Below, one piece after another: positions 60,129-64,000 of a DNA stretch of 64,000 nt (the first letter of the stretch is position 1; every line of letters starts with the position of its first letter). Origin of the DNA: Stappia sp. ES.058. Lineage in GTDB: Bacteria; Pseudomonadota; Alphaproteobacteria; Rhizobiales; Stappiaceae. A program made the position numbers and the translations under genes. A model generated the notes under the pieces. That model was given only the letters and a program-made list of their open reading frames with translations, did not search any database and was not told where the DNA came from. Location: NCBI RefSeq assembly GCF_900105595.1, contig NZ_LT629784.1:806001-870000 (forward strand). The letters run 5' to 3'.

Positions 60129-60158
60129 AGGTGCGCTACCAGGCTGCGCTACACTCCG
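60082..60158 (-). tRNA. tRNA-Pro(CGG)
   Basis: 77 nt with encoded CCA. Acceptor CGGAGTG pairs CACTCCG with discriminator A. The anticodon stem CCTCG/CGAGG encloses loop TTCGGGA, giving anticodon CGG; the T-arm has GGTTCAAATCC. Complete; it is the integration target of the adjacent element. Confidence 0.95.
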
Positions 60159-60417
60159 ATAGTGCGTGCAAAGGCGATTTTCCGTCCCGGGATGGCGGCG
60201 TCTCTCTGCAACGTCGCGGGTTAATATCACCACGCCCGCGCCTTCGCAACCCTGTCTTCCCACGGAAAACGATTGCGGCTGTGGATGACCATGCCGGCAG
60301 GACGAAAGGGCGACCGTCTTCCTTTTCATCCGGCCAAACATGTGGAGAGAACGCAATGCCCGCTCGAGGCGATGCTTGCGTGTCTCAAAGGGGCTGGTTA
60401 TACACGTCGTCGCGCGT

Positions 60418-60492
60418 TGGGGCGTAGCCAAGTGGTAAGGCAGCGGCTTTTGGTGCCGCCATTCGCAGGTTCGAATCCTGCCGCCCCAGCCA
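60418..60492 (+). tRNA. tRNA-Gln(TTG)
   Basis: 75 nt with encoded CCA. Acceptor TGGGGCG/CGCCCCA, D-arm TAGCCAAGTGGTAAGGCA, anticodon loop CTTTTGG with TTG, T-arm GGTTCGAATCC. Lies 259 bp from tRNA-Pro on the opposite strand; the gap between has no gene I can support. Confidence 0.95.
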
Positions 60493-60753
60493 TCCAGTCC
60501 GCGAGCGAATGTGCCGGTTTGGCGGTTTCCGGATTTCTTCCGAAATTTCCGTCGGTTATGAGTGATTGCTTGGGACGGAGGTAGCTTTTGTCGTGTCTTT
60601 CCGCGGCGAATCCCGGCCTATTCCTCGCAAAGGCTCCAGAGAGCACTTGCCGTATCATGGTCGCAGGTAATGGAGTGGTGCGGAATTTTCGCGACCGCGC
60701 ACCATCGCCGCTGCACCTTCGAATGACATGGCAGTGCTGCGACCGGCTTGCGC

Positions 60754-61287
60754 TTATGTGACATCATCGCCTGCAGAAATACGCGACCGCTTTGACGATG
60801 TCCTCATCGAGCAACAAGTCGCGTTGCTCGGCCCAATCGAGCGGCTGATCTCGACCACGTTGCGGCCCTCGCGGCGCGCAATTTCGGCAAGGCTCGGGAC
60901 CCGGCCCGAGAGGAGGTCCTTAGACCACCGATGTCCAGCGGCATCGAAGACGCGCCCCATCAGCGAGGAGGCGTTCTTGCCGGTGGGAATGGATGCCGCA
61001 TCGGTGCTGCTCCTCAAACGCCGATTTCGCGCAACAAGGCATTGCTGAACTTCCTCCCAAAGCGCCTCCGCGATGATTGGCGCATGCGTGGCCGGATAGT
61101 TGTTGCCCTTGTGCGTGATCTTCCCGCGATAGACCTGGTTCCTGAGGATTAGATGCAGCGCGCCGCGGCTCATCGCGACATCGCCCCGCGCGCGCCCGTT
61201 GCCAAACCGCATCGAACGTATCGGCCTCGACCTCTTGCGCCTGGCCGCGGGTCGCGAGAAAGGCGGGGCATCGCTGAAGGGCCGCAC
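60754..61287 (-). pseudogene. Decayed large serine recombinase
   Basis: Carries parts of the Recombinase domain and following region: GALHLILRNQVYRGKITHKG, NNYPATHAPIIAEALWEEVQ, KNASSLMGRVFDAAGHRWS, KDLLSGRVPSLAEIARREGR. The N-terminal catalytic resolvase domain is missing, the Zn-ribbon part between GHRWS and KDLLSG is deleted, and the 3' end is frameshifted. A relic of a second mobile element beside the tRNA genes. The 266 bp between it and the TetR gene hold nothing I can support. Confidence 0.7.
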
Positions 61288-61553
61288 CGCGCGCCTTGAT
61301 GCTGTCTGGGACGGGGAGGATGCGTCCGCTGTGCAGCAGTGCTCAAGATCACCATCGGAAAGCGCCGGGTCTTGTGAGGCTGCGTCTTCGTTGGCATCGG
61401 AAGTGACTCCTGTGCTGGCGCCAAACCCATTCCGGCGCTGCCATCAGCCAAAGCACCGTCAAACCCGGGCAGGAACGCCGCTGGTCGAACACCCGAACCG
61501 GCCGTTCGAAGGTCGTTCCCTCCGTGTGGCGATGTATGTCCGGTACATTGGGG

Positions 61554-62216
61554 CTACGGCGTGGCTTCGGGAGTACAGGCGATGGCGAGGATGGCGTCGA
61601 CGGTCTGCTGCCTGATCTCCTCCTGCGCAGGGTCCTCGAATAGCTCGCCGCCGAAGATGGCCGAGAACGTCGGGCGATTGGAGACGTTGAAGAAGCTGGC
61701 GGCGCTGATCTGCCAGTGCAGGGCGACCGGGTCGAGGGCGGCGTGGAACACACCCGCTTCCTGCCCGCGGCGGCAGATCCGGGCAAGCTTGTCGATCGCG
61801 GCGAAGTTCATGTCGCGGATCACCTTGGAGGCGGCGAGGTTCTCGGCGTTGTGGATGTTTTCGATCATCACCATCCGAATGAAGTCCGGGTTCGCCCGGT
61901 GGTGGTCGAAGGTAAAGGCGACAAGGCGGGCCAGCGCCTCACGCGGTGGCAGGTGGTCAAGATCGAGCGAGGCCTCGCCGTCCCGCACCTTGAAATAGGC
62001 GGCCTCGAGGGCCCGGGTATAGAGTCCCAGCTTGTCCCCGAAGTAGTAATAGATCATTCGCTTGGAGGTCTGCGTGCGCGAGGCGATCGTGTCGACCCGC
62101 GCCCCGGACAGCCCGTTGGTGGCGAATTCCGACAGCGCCACCGTGAGGATGTCCTGCTTTACCGCCTCCGGATTCTGCGTCCAGCCGCGCCGCTCTGCAT
62201 CTGTCGTCATCGCCAT
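61554..62216 (-). CDS. TetR-family regulator
   Basis: 220 aa. The N-terminal HTH is clear: DILTVALSEFATNGLSGARV, DTIASRTQTSKRMIYYYFGD, KLGLYTRALEAAY. The C-terminal ligand domain contains FIRMVMIENIHNAENLAASK. Divergent from the aroE-like gene with about 120 bp between, so it probably controls that catabolic operon in response to a shikimate or quinate-type ligand. Confidence 0.85.
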   Translation of the reverse strand: MAMTTDAERRGWTQNPEAVKQDILTVALSEFATNGLSGARVDTIASRTQTSKRMIYYYFGDKLGLYTRALEAAYFKVRDGEASLDLDHLPPREALARLVAFTFDHHRANPDFIRMVMIENIHNAENLAASKVIRDMNFAAIDKLARICRRGQEAGVFHAALDPVALHWQISAASFFNVSNRPTFSAIFGGELFEDPAQEEIRQQTVDAILAIACTPEATP

Positions 62217-62337
62217 GTCCCATTTTTACCAAAGCTGTATCAGAAACAAAATGATCCAGTCAGTACACTTTGGCTTGACGAATTGAACCATTTGGAACAT
62301 TTTGCCCTTGATGTGTGGAGGGGAGGCCACCGAACGA

Positions 62338-63213
62338 ATGAATACAGACCCTGCTGCAGAGACGACGCTGGTGCGGACCGGTTCATTGCGCATGGGCCTG
62401 ATCGGCCGGGGAATCCAGCTGTCGCGCACGCCGGCCATGCACGAGGCGGAGGCCGCGGCACAGGGACTGACGTGCCGATACGACCTTATCGACACGGACG
62501 CAGGGACTACAGACGAGCTTTCCGACATTCTCGCGTGGGCCGAGGACGAGGACTTTGCCGGGCTGAACGTAACCTATCCCTACAAACAGGCGGTGATCCC
62601 GCATTTGCACCACCTGTCCGACGCGGCGCGGCGGGTGGGGGCGGTCAATACCGTCGTTTTCCGAGGTGGCGAGCGGTTCGGTCACAACACCGATTTCTGG
62701 GGCTTTGGAGAGAACCTGCGCACCGGCCTGGCGGGCGCGCCCTTGGACGACGTGCTCCTGATCGGCGCCGGGGGCGCAGGCGGGGCTCTGGCCCATGCGC
62801 TGAATGACATGGCCGTAGGCCGGATCCGCATCGCCGATACCCGCGACGGCGCCGCAGCAGCTCTCGCACATGATGTCGGACCCCGTGCCGAGCCGGTGGG
62901 CGATCTCGCCGGGGCCGCCGCCAGCGCAACGGGCATCGTGAATGCCACGCCTGTCGGCATGGCCAAGCTGCCCGGCACGCCGATCGATACTGGCTTGCTT
63001 GAGCCGCGCCACTGGGTGGCCGACATCATATATTTCCCGCTGGAAACCGAACTTCTGAGGTGCGCGCGCGCCCTGGGCTGCCGGACCCTTGATGGCGAGG
63101 GCATGGCGGTACTCCAGGCCGTCCGGGCGTTCCAGCTCTTCACGGGTCGGCCAGCCGAGCAAAGCCGGATGCGCGCCACCTTCCGCCTTCTGGGGGAGGA
63201 AGCAGCGCCATGA
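62338..63213 (+). CDS. Shikimate/quinate dehydrogenase-like protein
   Basis: 291 aa from ATG 62338 (GGGGAGG about 12 bp upstream). AroE fold: substrate loop GRGIQLSRTPAMHEAEAAAQ (Ser), catalytic Lys and Asn in LNVTYPYKQAVIPHL, GAVNTVVF, HNTDFWGFG (Asp), NAD(P) loop LIGAGGAGGALAHAL, then NATPVGM. The LSRTPxMHE form and the downstream dehydratase point to catabolic shikimate/quinate oxidation rather than aromatic biosynthesis. Confidence 0.88.
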   Translation: MNTDPAAETTLVRTGSLRMGLIGRGIQLSRTPAMHEAEAAAQGLTCRYDLIDTDAGTTDELSDILAWAEDEDFAGLNVTYPYKQAVIPHLHHLSDAARRVGAVNTVVFRGGERFGHNTDFWGFGENLRTGLAGAPLDDVLLIGAGGAGGALAHALNDMAVGRIRIADTRDGAAAALAHDVGPRAEPVGDLAGAAASATGIVNATPVGMAKLPGTPIDTGLLEPRHWVADIIYFPLETELLRCARALGCRTLDGEGMAVLQAVRAFQLFTGRPAEQSRMRATFRLLGEEAAP

Positions 63214-64000
63214 AGACAGGCATCGCTACCGTCTCCATCTCGGGCAACCTCGAGGAAAAAATCGTGGCCATCGCCGCCGCCGGCTTCGACGGGATCGAGA
63301 TATTCGAGCAGGATTTCATCGCCGATATCCGCAGCCCCAAGGCCGTCGGACAGCGCATCCGGGATGCCGGGCTAGAGGTTATGCTGTTCCAGCCCTTCCG
63401 CGACTTCGAGGGGTTGCCGGGCGCGCTCCGGGCCAAGGCCTTCGACCGGGCCGAGCGAAAATTCGACGTGATGCAGGAACTGGGTTGCGGCCTGGTCTTG
63501 GTCTGTTCCTCGGTTCATCCCGAAGCGCTCGGTGGGATCGACCGGGCGGCGGCGGACTTCGCGGAACTGGGCGAGCGGGCGGCGGCGCGCGGCCTGCGTG
63601 TCGGCTACGAAGCGCTGGCCTGGGGGCGCCATGTGAACGATCACCGCGACGCCTGGGAGATCGTCCGCCGGGCCGATCATCCGAACCTGGGCCTCGTCCT
63701 CGACAGTTTCCATACCCTTGCCCGCGGCATAGACCCCGAGACCATCCGGCGGATCCCCGGCGACCGAATCTTCTTTGTCCAGCTGGCCGATGCGCCGGCC
63801 ATCGACATGGACCTCCTGTACTGGTCCCGTCACTTCCGCAACATGCCGGGAGAGGGCGACCTCCGCGTGACCGAATTCACGCGGGCTGTGATGGCGACGG
63901 GCTATTCAGGGCCGATCAGCCTGGAGATATTCAACGACCAGTTCCGCGGCGGCTCTCCGGGAACCATCGCGCAGGATGGCTACCGCTCGATTGTCGCACT
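63210..64000 (+). CDS. 3-dehydroshikimate dehydratase, TIM-barrel type (partial)
   Basis: Starts with ATGA overlap at the aroE-like stop and runs past the window end (263 codons visible). Xylose-isomerase-like TIM barrel: TGIATVSISGNLEEKIVAIA, AAGFDGIEIFEQDFIAD, metal ligands in LRVGYEALAWGRHVNDHRDA, LVLDSFHTLARG, FFVQLADAP and PISLEIFND. Converts 3-dehydroshikimate to protocatechuate. Many relatives carry a C-terminal hydroxyphenylpyruvate-dioxygenase-like domain, which would lie beyond the edge. Confidence 0.85.
   Translation, partial: MKTGIATVSISGNLEEKIVAIAAAGFDGIEIFEQDFIADIRSPKAVGQRIRDAGLEVMLFQPFRDFEGLPGALRAKAFDRAERKFDVMQELGCGLVLVCSSVHPEALGGIDRAAADFAELGERAAARGLRVGYEALAWGRHVNDHRDAWEIVRRADHPNLGLVLDSFHTLARGIDPETIRRIPGDRIFFVQLADAPAIDMDLLYWSRHFRNMPGEGDLRVTEFTRAVMATGYSGPISLEIFNDQFRGGSPGTIAQDGYRSIVA

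Noticed and set aside
62275..62304. Sigma70 promoter TTGACG-N17-CATTTT before the aroE-like gene
   Set aside because: The -35 is good but the -10 is poor, so I did not list it as a feature.

Overview
The window is high-GC alphaproteobacterial DNA. Its left 11.5 kb is one end of a purple-bacterial photosynthesis gene cluster: crtD (cut by the window edge), crtC, a 50-residue membrane ORF, crtB, crtI, bchO, bchD, bchI, dxs, and a cobalamin-binding regulator of the PpaA/AerR type. The order bchI-bchD-bchO-crtI-crtB...crtC-crtD resembles that of Rhodobacterales and phototrophic Hyphomicrobiales, so the host is probably a purple non-sulfur or aerobic anoxygenic phototroph; I cannot name the genus. 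Matches to TGT-N12-ACA, the CrtJ/PpsR operator, lie in two pairs in the bchI-dxs intergenic region.

From 11,528 to 60,128 a 48.5-kb integrated element interrupts the chromosome. Its borders are perfect 48-bp direct repeats. The right copy is the 3' part of an intact tRNA-Pro(CGG) gene; the left copy is an orphan 3' fragment beside a tyrosine integrase. The first 36 kb is a lambda-like siphoprophage. It has int and an excisionase-like gene; a leftward operon (GapR-like, HD hydrolase, small membrane peptide); a repressor between two palindromic operator regions with a divergent Cro-like gene; a tightly overlapped rightward early operon (CII-like, GcrA-like, DnaA domain IV-like, PD-(D/E)XK, two DNA methyltransferases); a lambda-O-like initiator with internal iterons; gpA/gpW/gpB/gpC/gpD/gpE-type packaging and head genes; tail genes from tube to J and fibre; and lysis genes (amidase, nested spanins).

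The phage part ends in a broken D12-class adenine methyltransferase fused tail-to-tail, near 47.8 kb, to a truncated KpsM-like capsule-export permease. From there to about 57.3 kb is a mosaic, visibly lower-GC surface-polysaccharide segment: a GT2 glycosyltransferase, an IS5-family fragment, a UDP-glucose dehydrogenase gene with a large internal deletion, a methyltransferase, a very large two-domain (GT-B plus GT-D) glycosyltransferase, a KpsC-like beta-Kdo transferase, and an apparently complete IS3-family element. Next come three small unknown genes and a luxR-luxI acyl-homoserine-lactone pair, all still inside the att repeats.

Right of the element are tRNA-Pro, tRNA-Gln, a decayed large serine recombinase, and a quinate/shikimate catabolic cluster (TetR regulator, shikimate-dehydrogenase-like, 3-dehydroshikimate dehydratase) that runs off the window. 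The unusual system here is the prophage/capsule/quorum-sensing mosaic mobilised as one tRNA-Pro-integrated unit.
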